64,000 nt of DNA, taken from positions 1 to 64,000 of the forward strand of contig JAUYRZ010000035.1 in assembly GCA_030695565.1 (NCBI GenBank), in the 5' to 3' direction. Below, piece after piece: positions 8,478 to 17,051 of this stretch. Position 1 is the first letter of the stretch, and every line of letters starts with the position of its first letter. A program made the translations under genes and the position numbers. The DNA is from Archangium sp. Its GTDB lineage: Bacteria > Myxococcota > Myxococcia > Myxococcales > Myxococcaceae. The notes beneath the pieces are model-generated. The model had not been told where the DNA came from. It did not search any database and saw nothing but the letters and a program-made list of their open reading frames with translations.

Positions 8478-8960
8478 TTATTCGTTCTCTTCCCGCACGT
8501 ACTCGGCGATCACCACGGTGCCCGTACCCGCGGCGCGAAACCGGAGCGAAGCAAGGGGCCGCGGCAACTTCGCGTGCAACACCGGCTGGTGTTGACGCTC
8601 GGCCGCCGGCCCACTGTCGGCCACCTCGAGGCGCCAACCCGCATCCGAGAAGAACACCGACGCCACGCCACCACGCGCGACGGTCACGGCCTGGGCGCAC
8701 AACTCCGCCAGCGAGAGCGACAAGGTGGTCGCTTCATCGGGCATGAAACCCGCACTCATCGCCGCCTCGTGCACTTCGAAGGCCGCCGCCAGCACCTGAT
8801 TGCGGTTGAAGCAATCCCACACCTGCGCCTGAAGTGAACCTGCCGGCACGGGGTACGCAAAGGGGCGAAGCGGTTCCAGATGGCTCATCGTGGTGGCCGG
8901 TCCAGCGAACGACGTGCCAGCGGCCCAGCGCCGTGGATCCACGCAGTTGGTTGTCTTCAT
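8478..8960 (-). CDS. Small HATPase-like (anti-sigma-kinase-like) protein
   Basis: 160 residues. The middle resembles a degenerate RsbW/SpoIIAB-type GHKL fold: LSLSLAELCAQAVTVARGG stands where the N box is expected and WRLEVADSGP where the G1 box (DxGxG) would be, but the Asn and the second Gly are missing, so ATP binding is doubtful. No membrane segment. It lies 24 bases downstream of the nucleotidyltransferase gene on the same strand. A tandem near-palindrome sits in the leader (8971-8995). Could be a non-catalytic relative or something else. Confidence 0.45.
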   Translation of the reverse strand: MKTTNCVDPRRWAAGTSFAGPATTMSHLEPLRPFAYPVPAGSLQAQVWDCFNRNQVLAAAFEVHEAAMSAGFMPDEATTLSLSLAELCAQAVTVARGGVASVFFSDAGWRLEVADSGPAAERQHQPVLHAKLPRPLASLRFRAAGTGTVVIAEYVREENE

Positions 8961-8970
8961 GGTTGAACTC

Positions 8971-8995
8971 TTCAGATCTGAAATTCAGTTCTGAA
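8971..8995. promoter_or_regulatory. Tandem 12-bp near-palindromes, possible operator
   Basis: TTCAGATCTGAA (8971-8982, perfect palindrome) is followed after one base by TTCAGTTCTGAA (8984-8995). The pair overlaps the mocA-like stop codon and lies 11-35 bases before the next start, so it could be an operator or a translational control hairpin. Confidence 0.35.
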
Positions 8996-9533
8996 AGTTG
9001 ATCAGTTGATCGGGCGTGTCGAGGTCGAGCTCGGCCTCAGGCAAGTCCACCGGGGTGACGAGTGACGCATGGGATCGCAGCCACCCTTTCGCGCCACTCG
9101 AATCGGGCAGCTCGCGCAGCACCGCGGCGTAGGGCGCTGAAAAACGCGCGGGCACACCCAGCTGACCTGCGTACCGCGCCGCCGCGACCTCACCCGGCGC
9201 CGCCAGCAAAGCGCGCAGGTGCAGGGCCGTCACGGCATATTGATCCGCCAGCAGCACCAGCAGCGAGACGTCGCCCGCGACGCGCGCGCCGGCACTCAAC
9301 GAAGCCCCGGGCCCGCGTCCCCATTCGGCGCAGAACACCCGCTCCACGGGGAGATCTGCCAGGGCCTCGCGCAAGGCGACCGCCCCTTCGATCACCAGCA
9401 CGCGCGTACAGCCCGCTTCCAGCGCGATGCGGGCCGCCCGATGCACCAGGGTCTCCCCGTGTCGTTTCACCAGTTGTTTGGGCTGGCCCAACCGCGAGCT
9501 GCCGCCCGCTGCGGGGATGAGCGCGGTGGTCAT
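8985..9533 (-). CDS. mocA: MobA-like NTP transferase (molybdenum cofactor cytidylyltransferase type)
   Basis: 182 residues. The N-terminus MTTALIPAAGGSSRLGQPKQ carries the nucleotide-binding signature of MobA/MocA-type transferases (LxAGxSxRxGxxK, here with PAAGGSSRLGQPKQ), and the metal-binding Asp is probably in VLLADQYAVT. The MocA branch attaches CMP to molybdopterin for xanthine-dehydrogenase-type enzymes. The hydroxylase large and small subunit genes lie 2.2 kb away on the same strand, separated by unrelated genes, which supports that role. ATG at 9533. Confidence 0.82.
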   Translation of the reverse strand: MTTALIPAAGGSSRLGQPKQLVKRHGETLVHRAARIALEAGCTRVLVIEGAVALREALADLPVERVFCAEWGRGPGASLSAGARVAGDVSLLVLLADQYAVTALHLRALLAAPGEVAAARYAGQLGVPARFSAPYAAVLRELPDSSGAKGWLRSHASLVTPVDLPEAELDLDTPDQLINFQN

Positions 9534-9577
9534 GCCCCCGACTGGACTTCGAAGTCGGCTGCCTTACCAGTGAGAAC

Positions 9578-10000
9578 ATGTTCCGTTGCTCGAAGTGTGG
9601 TGCGTTCAACCGGGTCCCCGCTCAACGTCCCGCGGGTGAGCCGGAGTGTGGCAAGTGTCACGCGACCCTGGAGCTCTCCGGCGCGCCGCAAGAGGTCGAT
9701 GCGCAGGCCTTCGAGCGCGCGGTGGCGAACTCACCGGTGCCGGTGGTGGTCGACTTCTGGGCGCCGTGGTGTGGGCCATGCCGCGCGGCCGCTCCGATTC
9801 TGGAGCAGGTGGGACGCGCTCAAGCCGGTAAGGCGTTGCTGCTCAAGGTGAACACCGACGAGCACCCGCAGCCCTCCGCGCGCCTGGGCATCCGCGGCAT
9901 TCCCACCTTCATCGTCTTCAAGGGAGGTCAGGAGCGCGCGCGCCAGAGCGGCGTGCTGCCCGCGCCGGCCATGCATCAGTGGGTCGCGCGCAACGTGTGA
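9578..10000 (+). CDS. trxC: Thioredoxin with N-terminal zinc ribbon (Trx2 type)
   Basis: 140 residues. Two CxxC pairs (CSKC at 4-7, CGKC near 25) form a zinc ribbon as in thioredoxin 2, followed by a thioredoxin fold with the active site WCGPC (VVVDFWAPWCGPC) and the cis-Pro loop GIPTFIVFKGG. It reduces protein disulfides in the cytoplasm; the zinc ribbon in E. coli Trx2 makes the protein redox sensitive. Divergent from mocA with 44 bases between. Its last 25 bases overlap a convergent membrane-protein gene. Confidence 0.93.
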   Translation: MFRCSKCGAFNRVPAQRPAGEPECGKCHATLELSGAPQEVDAQAFERAVANSPVPVVVDFWAPWCGPCRAAAPILEQVGRAQAGKALLLKVNTDEHPQPSARLGIRGIPTFIVFKGGQERARQSGVLPAPAMHQWVARNV

Positions 10001-10335
10001 GCCTCTTCGGCTTCTTCTGACGCACGCCGCCACGCCACCACCGCCCACACGCTCAGGGAGAGCGGCACCATCACCGTGGTGATCCACACGTTCATCCACG
10101 AGCTGAACGCGGTGCCCCGCAGCGCCAGGAGCAACAGCAACCCCACCCCAGCGGCCGCGGCGAAGAGGCTCTCCTTGGTGCGCAGGGTCGAGCTGGCCCC
10201 GGCCCACGCGCCCAACAAGGTGAGCACCGCCACGCCCACGAAACTCACGGGGCCGGCCAGCTGCACCAGGAGCGTCAACGAAGTGAGGAAGACGTACACC
10301 CCGGCGAGCATCACGTGGAGCATGAGTCGGACCAT
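9976..10335 (-). CDS. Small integral membrane protein of unknown function
   Basis: 119 residues from ATG 10335 (MVRLMLHVMLAGVYVFLTSL). Four hydrophobic segments are visible at about 5-22, 25-45, 58-75 and 85-102, with a charged C-tail (RRASEEAEEAHTLRATH). The open frame runs 14 codons further upstream through a hairpin and is not included. No family recognised. It follows the lipoprotein gene (10384-11589) on the same strand. Confidence 0.6.
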   Translation of the reverse strand: MVRLMLHVMLAGVYVFLTSLTLLVQLAGPVSFVGVAVLTLLGAWAGASSTLRTKESLFAAAAGVGLLLLLALRGTAFSSWMNVWITTVMVPLSLSVWAVVAWRRASEEAEEAHTLRATH

Positions 10336-10340
10336 CGGCA

Positions 10341-10361
10341 CGCCGGGTTCAACGCCCGGCG
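10341..10361 (-). terminator. GC-rich hairpin after lipoprotein gene
   Basis: CGCCGGG and CCCGGCG pair across a 7-base loop, 23 bases after the stop of the minus-strand lipoprotein gene and 6 bases before the next start. No T-run follows, so termination is uncertain. GTCGGACC occurs as a direct repeat on both sides (10326 and 10362). Confidence 0.4.
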
Positions 10362-10383
10362 GTCGGACCCATTTCACGGTTTT

Positions 10384-11589
10384 TCAGTCGAGGGGGCAGC
10401 CGGGGCGCACGTTCATCACCCCGCCACCCACGGTGACCTCGGCCACCGGGAAAGTGCCGAGGTCGGCGGCGCCCCGCACCATTCCGTCGAGGGCCTCGCT
10501 CACCGAAGCGCGAATGGTCGCGTCGGTGCTGAGCTTCTGGGTGATGGCCTCGGAGATGCCCGTCTCGGCGTCGCGCGCTTCGTCACCGGCAGTGCCTCCC
10601 GTGAAGACCGCCCGGGCGGTGGTGTAGGTCACCCTGGCGCCCTTCACCTCGAGGCGGAACCGCAGATCGACGCTGGGCGCGGCGAAGTCGATGGTCCGGC
10701 CGTCGATGAACGGGCAAAGCCCGTCGCGAATGCAGTTCATGCGAATCTCTGCGCCGGTCGCCTCGAAGTTGATGCGCAACACCAGCTCGTCACCGTCGAC
10801 CCGCAAGCCCAACGACCTGGAGCGCATGTCGTCGATGTAGACGGTCATCGGCTGGCTGCGGGTGGGGTCGATATTGAAGTTCATCGTGGAGGTGGTGCCG
10901 TCGGCCGCGCGCTGCGAGATGAACGAGGCGTTGGGGTTGAAGAACTTCCACGTCTCCGGGTCTGACGCGCCGCCAGCAGGGCAGCCGTCGGGGTTCCCCG
11001 CGTTGCAGAACTGCCAGGCGGTCGGCGTGAAGTTGTCGAGGTTGACCGTAATCTGCCCGCCAGCCACCAGGGCCACCAACGCGAGCCGGCTGGAGTCGAC
11101 CACACGCGAGCCCCAATCGTTGGTGTACAGGCGCGCGTTCGGGCTGTCGTCGGCGGCGCAATTCTGAGCGAACGAGGTGGTGGTGTTGTTGTTCGCGCTG
11201 AAGCAGCTGGCCCAGTCCTGCTCCACGCTGAGCATGTTGTACCCGGAGCCGGCCACCGTGGTCCGCGCGGCGGTCACCGCGCACCGGCCGGAGATCGGCC
11301 CCGCCCGCCAGAAGTTCGGGCCCAGCGTGCGGGTGGACGCCCAGGCGTAGAGCGGCTTCTCCAGCGAGAGGCTCGAGGTGGCGGCGCTCATCACCGGAGC
11401 GCCCAGGTTCTCCATCGTGTTGGTGGCGAAGTTCCACGCGCGCACCTGCACGGGAGCAGAGGCATACGTGTGGTAGCCGTTGAAGGTGAGCGGCGCGGTG
11501 GTGCTGGCCACCCGGCCGTCATCGGTGGGGGACAACATGCAGCCGGTCCAGCAGGTGAGCGCGAGCAACGAGGTGAGGAGACGTTTCAT
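10384..11589 (-). CDS. Lipoprotein of unknown function
   Basis: 401 residues from ATG 11589, with GGAG eight bases upstream. MKRLLTSLLALTCWTGCMLSP is a lipoprotein signal with lipobox WTGC. The mature part contains several Cys (ISGRCAV, WASCFSA, FAQNCAADD, QFCNAGNPDGC) that may form disulfides, and strand-rich segments. The C-terminal ~100 residues (LRFRLEVKGARVTYTTARAV to EVTVGGG) look like a separate beta domain. No enzymatic signature. Expected in the cell envelope. Confidence 0.7.
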   Translation of the reverse strand: MKRLLTSLLALTCWTGCMLSPTDDGRVASTTAPLTFNGYHTYASAPVQVRAWNFATNTMENLGAPVMSAATSSLSLEKPLYAWASTRTLGPNFWRAGPISGRCAVTAARTTVAGSGYNMLSVEQDWASCFSANNNTTTSFAQNCAADDSPNARLYTNDWGSRVVDSSRLALVALVAGGQITVNLDNFTPTAWQFCNAGNPDGCPAGGASDPETWKFFNPNASFISQRAADGTTSTMNFNIDPTRSQPMTVYIDDMRSRSLGLRVDGDELVLRINFEATGAEIRMNCIRDGLCPFIDGRTIDFAAPSVDLRFRLEVKGARVTYTTARAVFTGGTAGDEARDAETGISEAITQKLSTDATIRASVSEALDGMVRGAADLGTFPVAEVTVGGGVMNVRPGCPLD

Positions 11590-11734
11590 GGTGCAGCTCC
11601 GGGTTGAAGTGGAGCGCCCCGCCTTCGCAAGGCATGTGCCGCAGGTTCTTCGCTCGGGAGGCAGGCCCCGTGTGAACCCTGCGGTCACAACACCGGGCCT
11701 TCACTGTCTCCGCGCAAGCCACACTTCGAAAAAA

Positions 11735-13918
11735 TCACACCGGCGGCAGCGTCAACGGCAACGACCTCAGCCGCTGACCGGTCAACGCGAACACCGCGTT
11801 GGCCACCGCGGGCGCGATGACCGGCACACCGGGTTCACCTACGCCGGTGGGGAGCGCTTCGTTCTCCCGCAGGTACGTCTCGATGACCGGCGTCTCCGAG
11901 AGCCGCAGCGGCGGGAAGTCGTGGAAGTTCGACTGCTGCACCCTGCCGTTCTCGAAGGTGATGCGCTGCTTGAGCGTGGCGCTCAGCCCGAAGATGACCG
12001 CCGACTCGAGCTGTTGTTTCACGATGTCCGGGTTCACCACCCGGCCGCAGTCGATGGCGATCACCACGCGCTTGACCACGATGGCGCCGTCTTCGATCTT
12101 CACTTCAGCGGCGGCCGCCGCGTAGCTCTCGAAGCTCTTGTGCACCGCGATGCCCCGCCCGAGGCCTTCGGGGGCGGGCGTGGTCCAGCCGACTTTTTCG
12201 GCCACCAACTCCAGCACCCAGCGGTGGCGGTGCTGCCGCATCAAGAGCGAACGCCGGTACTCGAAGGGATCCGCCTTCGCGGCGTGGGCCAGCTCGTCGA
12301 TGAAGCTCTCGGTGGCGAACGCGGTGTGCGAGTGGCCGACGCTGCGCCAGAACATCACCGGCACGCCAGTCTCGACCGGCACGAAGTCGACCGCGAGGTG
12401 CGGCAGGTCGTACGGCAAGCTGTCGATGCCTTCGACTGAGGTGGGGTCGCTCGTGGAGACCGAGCTCTGCCCCAACGAGGCCAGGGTACGCCGTAGAAAG
12501 TGAAGGCCTGAAGGCAACAGCCCACCGACGAAGTCAGGGAGTACCTGCGTGAGGATGCTCTGACTTGCCACCCGGTGGTGCCAGGCCAGCGGTTTGCCAT
12601 CGGCTGAAATGGCACCTCGCACCCGGTGCGTGGCCGCCGGGCGATAGGGCGAGTGCCGCATGTCGTCTTCGCGACTCCACACCACCTTCACCGGACCGCC
12701 GATGGCCTTCGAGACCTGTGCGGCTTCAATGACGTAGTCCTGCGCGATGCGGCGGCCGAAACCTCCGCCCAGCCACGTCGTGTGCACGGTCACGTCTGAC
12801 TGGGAGACGTCGAGCGCGCGGGCCACCTGCTCCGCCGCCATCATCGCGCCTTGCGTGGGCGCCCAGATCTCCACCTTGCCGTCGCGCACCCAGGCCGTGG
12901 CGTTCTGCGGCTCCATGGTGGCGTGCGCGAGGTAGGGCGCGGAGTACTCCGCTTCGATGACGGTGCCGGCGCGGGTGAGCGTGTCGAGCGCATCGCCCGT
13001 GTTCTTCACGCGCTCGCCGGTGCTCCCACGCACGGCGTTCAGGTGATCCGCCTCGAGCGTCTTGCTGTCGAACTTCGCGAGCGCGCCTTCACTCCACTTC
13101 ACCTTCACCGCCTGCGCAGCGCGGCGCGCGTGCCAATAGGTGTCACCCACCACCGCGACGCCCGAGGGCACCGCCACCACGTGCGAGACCCCCGAGAGCT
13201 TCTTCGCTTCGCTGCCATCGAACGACTCGAGCGTTCCGCCGGGCACCGGGCAGCGCAGCAACACGGCCACCTTCGCGCCGGGCACCTGCACGTCGATGCC
13301 GTACCCGGCCTGGCCGAGCACCTTCTCCATCGAGTCGACGCGGGGGATCGGCTTGCCGATGAGGGTGAAGTCTTTTTCGCGCGGGGCCACCTCGGGCACG
13401 TGCAGGCCCGCGGCAGATTCGGCGAGCGCTCCGAAGGTGAGCCGCTGCTGCGTGGGCAGGTGCACCACCGCGCCGTCACGCGCGACACAATCGGTGCGCG
13501 TCACGCCCCACCGTTTGGCGGCCGCGGCGACGAGCATCGCGCGCGCGGTGGCGCCGGCCTGGCGATACGGACCCCAGGAGGCGGCCGTCGAGGTGCTGCC
13601 GCCGGTCAGCTGCAGCCCCATCACCGGGTTGTCGTAGCGGCGGTCGTTGCCCGCGTGTTCGGTCTTCACCTTCGACGGGTCGATGCCCAGCTCTTCTGCG
13701 AGCAGCTGCACGTGCATGGTCGAGGTGCCCTGCCCCATGTCCGCCCGGGCCAGCACCACGGTGACCACGTCGTCGGCGGTGATGCGCAAGAACGCGCCGG
13801 GCGTGAAGTTCGCTTTCGAGCCGGCCGCATGCGCGCCGGAGGGGAGAATCTCCAGCACCAGGCCGCCACCGAGCGCGAGGCCCGCCTGCATGAAGCCACG
13901 TCGCGAGAAGTCGCTCAC
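11735..13918 (-). CDS. Molybdenum hydroxylase large subunit (isoquinoline 1-oxidoreductase beta type), Tat-exported
   Basis: 727 residues. The N-terminus [20 protein letters not shown] has the twin-arginine motif SRRGFMQ, so it is exported folded. The body is the aldehyde oxidase/xanthine dehydrogenase molybdopterin-binding fold: [20 protein letters not shown] at the start, [16 protein letters not shown] (cofactor loop) in the middle and [20 protein letters not shown] near the end, with the Glu of GEPG in the catalytic position. It hydroxylates N-heterocycles or aldehydes using water. It pairs with the iron-sulfur subunit upstream (ATGA overlap at 13915-13918). The mocA-type gene nearby fits cytosine-dinucleotide cofactor. 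Substrate unknown. Confidence 0.9.
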   Translation of the reverse strand: MSDFSRRGFMQAGLALGGGLVLEILPSGAHAAGSKANFTPGAFLRITADDVVTVVLARADMGQGTSTMHVQLLAEELGIDPSKVKTEHAGNDRRYDNPVMGLQLTGGSTSTAASWGPYRQAGATARAMLVAAAAKRWGVTRTDCVARDGAVVHLPTQQRLTFGALAESAAGLHVPEVAPREKDFTLIGKPIPRVDSMEKVLGQAGYGIDVQVPGAKVAVLLRCPVPGGTLESFDGSEAKKLSGVSHVVAVPSGVAVVGDTYWHARRAAQAVKVKWSEGALAKFDSKTLEADHLNAVRGSTGERVKNTGDALDTLTRAGTVIEAEYSAPYLAHATMEPQNATAWVRDGKVEIWAPTQGAMMAAEQVARALDVSQSDVTVHTTWLGGGFGRRIAQDYVIEAAQVSKAIGGPVKVVWSREDDMRHSPYRPAATHRVRGAISADGKPLAWHHRVASQSILTQVLPDFVGGLLPSGLHFLRRTLASLGQSSVSTSDPTSVEGIDSLPYDLPHLAVDFVPVETGVPVMFWRSVGHSHTAFATESFIDELAHAAKADPFEYRRSLLMRQHRHRWVLELVAEKVGWTTPAPEGLGRGIAVHKSFESYAAAAAEVKIEDGAIVVKRVVIAIDCGRVVNPDIVKQQLESAVIFGLSATLKQRITFENGRVQQSNFHDFPPLRLSETPVIETYLRENEALPTGVGEPGVPVIAPAVANAVFALTGQRLRSLPLTLPPV

Positions 13919-14421
13919 TTCAACGGCTCGCTGGTGATGGCCGCCTTGAGATCGACCTGTTCATCTTTGGCCATTTCAGCGGCCCGGTGAATCGCGGCGC
14001 GAATGCGCGGGTAGGTGCCGCAGCGGCAGATGTTCCCGCTCATCGAGGCGGTGATGTCGTCGTCGGTCGGCGCGGGGTTCTGCGCGAGCAACGAGCTCGC
14101 CTGCATCAGCTGGCCCGGCTGGCAGTAGCCACACTGCGGCACCGACAGCTCGTTCCACGCGCGCTGACAGGGGTGCAGCGCTTCGCCTTTCGCGAGGCCC
14201 TCGATGGTGCGCACCTGCTGACCTTCGACCGCGCCCACCGGGAGAATGCAGCTGCGGGTGGCTTGGCCATTGAGGTGCACAGTGCAGGCGCCACACAACG
14301 CCATGCCGCAGCCGAACTTGGTGCCGGTCAGCTTGAGCACATCGCGAATGACCCAGAGCAGCGGCATCTCGGGCGGCGCATCGACTTCACGCTCCACGCC
14401 ATTCAGCTTGAACTTCGCCAT
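13915..14421 (-). CDS. [2Fe-2S] subunit of molybdenum hydroxylase (isoquinoline 1-oxidoreductase alpha type)
   Basis: 168 residues. The plant-type [2Fe-2S] set is [20 protein letters not shown] plus a Cys in TRSCILPVG, and the second, all-alpha cluster is CGYCQPGQ plus [11 protein letters not shown]. This is the standard small electron-transfer subunit of the xanthine oxidase family. No signal peptide of its own: it is expected to be carried by the Tat signal of its partner. First gene of the two-gene unit, coupled to the large subunit by a 4-base overlap. Confidence 0.94.
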   Translation of the reverse strand: MAKFKLNGVEREVDAPPEMPLLWVIRDVLKLTGTKFGCGMALCGACTVHLNGQATRSCILPVGAVEGQQVRTIEGLAKGEALHPCQRAWNELSVPQCGYCQPGQLMQASSLLAQNPAPTDDDITASMSGNICRCGTYPRIRAAIHRAAEMAKDEQVDLKAAITSEPLK

Positions 14422-14500
14422 GCCGCATCAGTGCGCAGGCGGGCCCTCAGAAGCAAGCTTCTCTCCTCTGGGAGAGGGGGGCACGAGCCCCGCAAACTAG

Positions 14501-14540
14501 AACGCGCTCGAAGTGCCCCCTTTGGCACCTCGAGCGCGTT
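14501..14540 (-). terminator. Strong hairpin terminator for the DUF1508 lipoprotein gene
   Basis: Two 17-base arms (AACGCGCTCGAAGTGCC and GGCACCTCGAGCGCGTT) pair with a single mismatch around a 6-base loop, 23 bases after the minus-strand stop. The minus-strand sequence after the stem is CTAGTTTGC, only weakly T-rich. Confidence 0.75.
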
Positions 14541-14563
14541 GTCCTCCGGGGAGGAGACTTCGA

Positions 14564-15343
14564 TTACTTCGACTCGGTGACCAGGCCCATCACGACGGCG
14601 ATGCCGTTCTGCGCGTTGCTGTTGGTCACGTACATCTCGCTGCGGCCGATGACGGCGCCGTTGACCGCCTTGAGCACGAAGTAGCTCTGGCCATCCGCCG
14701 CCGCGCGCACTTCGAAGCGGTCGCGGTTGATGCCGTTGGTGCGCACCGAGGCGATGCCGTTGGTGGCGCTGGTCTTCGTGGTGTAGCCCTGCGACTGCAG
14801 CACGATCTGGCCGTTGTTCGCCTTCAGGTGGAAGTAGTACTTGCCGTCGAGGCCCTTGAACGTCTCGAACTTCGTGTCGCCGGTGAGCGCAACGCCCGAG
14901 GAGACGATGTTCTTCACCACGTTCTGCACGGCCAGCGCGCCGCGCGCGGAGTTCGCCGCGGTGGCGTACATCTCGCTGACGCCGATGATCTGGCCGTTGA
15001 CCGCGGTGAGCACGAAGTAGCGGGTGCCGTCCGACGCTTCACGCTGCAGGTACCGCTGCGCGCTGGTGGCGTTGGTGGCGACCGACTCGACACCGGCCCG
15101 GGCCGAGGCGGCCGTCGAGTAACCCTGGCTGGCGAGGATCTTCTCGCCGTTGCCCGCGAGCAGGTGAAAGTAGTGCCGGCCGTCCTTGCCGACGAACGTC
15201 TCGAACTTGCCGGTGGTCGCCGCGAGCTCCGACTCGGCGTCCATCGTCTCGACTTCGTCCTGGCCTTCGATGAACGCGTCGGCGGGGCCGCAAGCGGTGA
15301 AGGTGAGGGCCAGCGTCAGGAGCGAGGTGCGAAGTGCGGTCAT
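14564..15343 (-). CDS. Lipoprotein with four DUF1508 (YegP-like) repeats
   Basis: 259 residues from ATG 15343. MTALRTSLLTLALTFTACGP is a lipoprotein signal with lipobox FTAC. After an acidic linker come four copies of a ~45-residue unit: KFETFVGKDGRHYFHLLAGN, RYLQREASDGTRYFVLTAVN, KFETFKGLDGKYYFHLKANN and RFEVRAAADGQSYFVLKAVN, each followed by a SQGY- or SEMY-type turn and helix. This is the DUF1508/YegP fold, usually a small cytoplasmic protein of two units; a lipid-anchored four-unit form is less usual. Role unknown. A sigma-54 promoter and an activator gene are directly upstream. Confidence 0.82.
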   Translation of the reverse strand: MTALRTSLLTLALTFTACGPADAFIEGQDEVETMDAESELAATTGKFETFVGKDGRHYFHLLAGNGEKILASQGYSTAASARAGVESVATNATSAQRYLQREASDGTRYFVLTAVNGQIIGVSEMYATAANSARGALAVQNVVKNIVSSGVALTGDTKFETFKGLDGKYYFHLKANNGQIVLQSQGYTTKTSATNGIASVRTNGINRDRFEVRAAADGQSYFVLKAVNGAVIGRSEMYVTNSNAQNGIAVVMGLVTESK

Positions 15344-15383
15344 GGTCGGGTTCTTTCGGAGCAGCGAGGTTGCAGACTGGATT

Positions 15384-15398
15384 TGCAGCCTGCGTGCC
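15384..15398 (-). promoter_or_regulatory. Sigma-54 (-24/-12) promoter for the DUF1508 lipoprotein gene
   Basis: Read on the minus strand, GGCACGCAGGCTGCA has GG and GC exactly 10 bases apart and matches the sigma-54 consensus GGCACG-N4-TTGCA except for C instead of T at the first position of the -12 box. The predicted transcription start near 15373 leaves a ~30-base leader before the ATG at 15343. Confidence 0.65.
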
Positions 15399-15449
15399 GT
15401 CGACAACAGACCGCAACCATACGTTTTCACTGGACCAGGTTCGTGCCTT

Positions 15450-15467
15450 TGTTGCATTGATGCAACA
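15450..15467. promoter_or_regulatory. 18-bp palindrome, probable upstream activating site
   Basis: TGTTGCATTGATGCAACA is a perfect inverted repeat (8-base arms, TG centre) lying about 85 bases upstream of the start predicted from the -24/-12 promoter and 19 bases before the activator gene. That distance is typical for an enhancer-binding site, and it would also suit autoregulation. Confidence 0.6.
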
Positions 15468-15485
15468 CTGATATCAAATCGAGCA

Positions 15486-16997
15486 ATGATGGATACAGAC
15501 GCGCAACTTCACGCAGTCGACATGGAGTCCGTGGCGCGCCGCCTGGTGGAGGTGGCCTGCGCCAAGACCGGCAGCCGCAACGGCGCCGTTTTCCTCTGGG
15601 ACGCCAAAGCGAAGGGGCTGACCGTCGACTTCCACATGGTGGACGACGTCATCGTGACTTTGCCGGGCACCGGCTCCGTGTTGCGGCCGCGGCGCGATGG
15701 TCGGGCCAACGGCATCGCCATGTCGTGCTTCGAGCAGGGCGCTCCGTACCTCTGCAACGACACGGAGAAAGACCCCAACTACGCCCGCTACTTCCTCGAC
15801 GTGGAGTCGGTGCTGGCCGTGCCCATCTTCTACCAGGGCAAACCCATCGGGGTGCTCACGGTTGCCAGCGCTCAGAAGCAGGCGTTCGAGTACGCGCACG
15901 TGACCGCGCTCGAAGAGGTCGCCGCTGCGTCGGCCAAGTACCTGCGCCGCGCGTCGCTCGCCCGGCAGACCCGGGCCGACACCGGCCGGCCTTTCGTCAT
16001 CAAGGGGCTCTCGCCTGCGTGGCACGAGGTGGAGCGCAAGCTGGAGCAGGTCTCCGGCACCGACGTGCCCGTGCTGGTCACCGGCGAGAGCGGCACCGGC
16101 AAGGATCTCGTGTCACGCGCGATTCACTTCAACAGCAAACGCGCCGCCAAACCGTTCGTCACCGTCAACTGCGCGGCCATCCCCGAGACGATGCTGGAGA
16201 GCGTGCTCTTCGGTCACGTGAAGGGCGCGTTCACGGGCGCCTCCTTCGACAAGATCGGCGAGTTTCAGAAGGCCGACGGCGGCACCTTGTTCCTCGACGA
16301 GCTGGGCGAGCTGCCCTTGATGCTGCAGGCCAAGGTGCTGCGCGCCATCGAACAGGGCGAGGTGTCACCGCTGGGCAGCAACGCCGCGCCCGGCCGGGTC
16401 GACGTGCGTTTCATCTGCGCCACCAACCGCGACCTCCCCCAGATGGTGAAGGAGAACCGGTTCCGCGACGACCTCTTCTTCCGCGTGGGGGTCATCACCG
16501 TCGAGCTGCCCGCGTTGCGCACGTACAAGGACAACCTGCCCATCCTCGCGCAGGTCTTCTTGCAGCAGGCGGCGCAGAAACACGCGCGCAAGGTCTCCAA
16601 GCTGAGCCGCGAGGCGATGGCCGTGCTGCAGGCCTGGGACTTTCCCGGCAACGTGCGCGAGCTGAAGAACACCCTGGAGCACGCGGTGGTGATGGCCCGC
16701 ACCGACACCGTGACGCCCGACGATTTACCCAGGGTGATGCGGGGCACCGAGTCCCTCTCCGCCACACCCGCCGCCCCCGAGCCCGCGCCGAAGACGCTCG
16801 CCGAGCTCCGAGAAGCCTGGCTCGCCCCGCTGGAGCGCCGCTACCTGGCCGAGCTGCTCGACGCCCACGATGGCAAGGTCGACGCGGCCGCCAAACGCGC
16901 CGGCATCAACCGCGTCACCCTGTACCGGCTGATGCAGAAGCACGGCCTGACCGTTCAGCGCCGGGTGAGCACGACACTTTCCGTGAAACAGAAATGA
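15486..16997 (+). CDS. Sigma-54-dependent transcriptional activator, GAF-AAA-Fis
   Basis: 503 residues. A GAF sensor domain occupies ~10-170 (ending GVLTVASAQKQAFEYAHVTA). The AAA+ domain has Walker A GESGTGKD, the sigma-54 contact loop GAFTGA (GHVKGAFTGASFDK), Walker B GGTLFLDELGEL and the arginine-finger region FRDDLFFRVGV. The C-terminal Fis helix-turn-helix is AAKRAGINRVTLYRLMQKHG. No response-regulator receiver, so the GAF domain should sense a small ligand. Two adjacent ATGs (15486, 15489) are possible. It faces a sigma-54 promoter of the DUF1508 lipoprotein gene and is the obvious candidate to drive it. Confidence 0.94.
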   Translation: MMDTDAQLHAVDMESVARRLVEVACAKTGSRNGAVFLWDAKAKGLTVDFHMVDDVIVTLPGTGSVLRPRRDGRANGIAMSCFEQGAPYLCNDTEKDPNYARYFLDVESVLAVPIFYQGKPIGVLTVASAQKQAFEYAHVTALEEVAAASAKYLRRASLARQTRADTGRPFVIKGLSPAWHEVERKLEQVSGTDVPVLVTGESGTGKDLVSRAIHFNSKRAAKPFVTVNCAAIPETMLESVLFGHVKGAFTGASFDKIGEFQKADGGTLFLDELGELPLMLQAKVLRAIEQGEVSPLGSNAAPGRVDVRFICATNRDLPQMVKENRFRDDLFFRVGVITVELPALRTYKDNLPILAQVFLQQAAQKHARKVSKLSREAMAVLQAWDFPGNVRELKNTLEHAVVMARTDTVTPDDLPRVMRGTESLSATPAAPEPAPKTLAELREAWLAPLERRYLAELLDAHDGKVDAAAKRAGINRVTLYRLMQKHGLTVQRRVSTTLSVKQK

Positions 16998-17051
16998 CGG
17001 GGCCCCGTACCTCGGAGCGAAGTCATTTCACTCAAACGGAGATTCACACCC

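Noticed and set aside
10326..10369. tRNA-like T-arm (7-bp stem with TTCAACG loop)
   Set aside because: The stem is 7 bp rather than 5, no acceptor or anticodon arms can be placed on either strand, and the hairpin lies where a terminator is expected.
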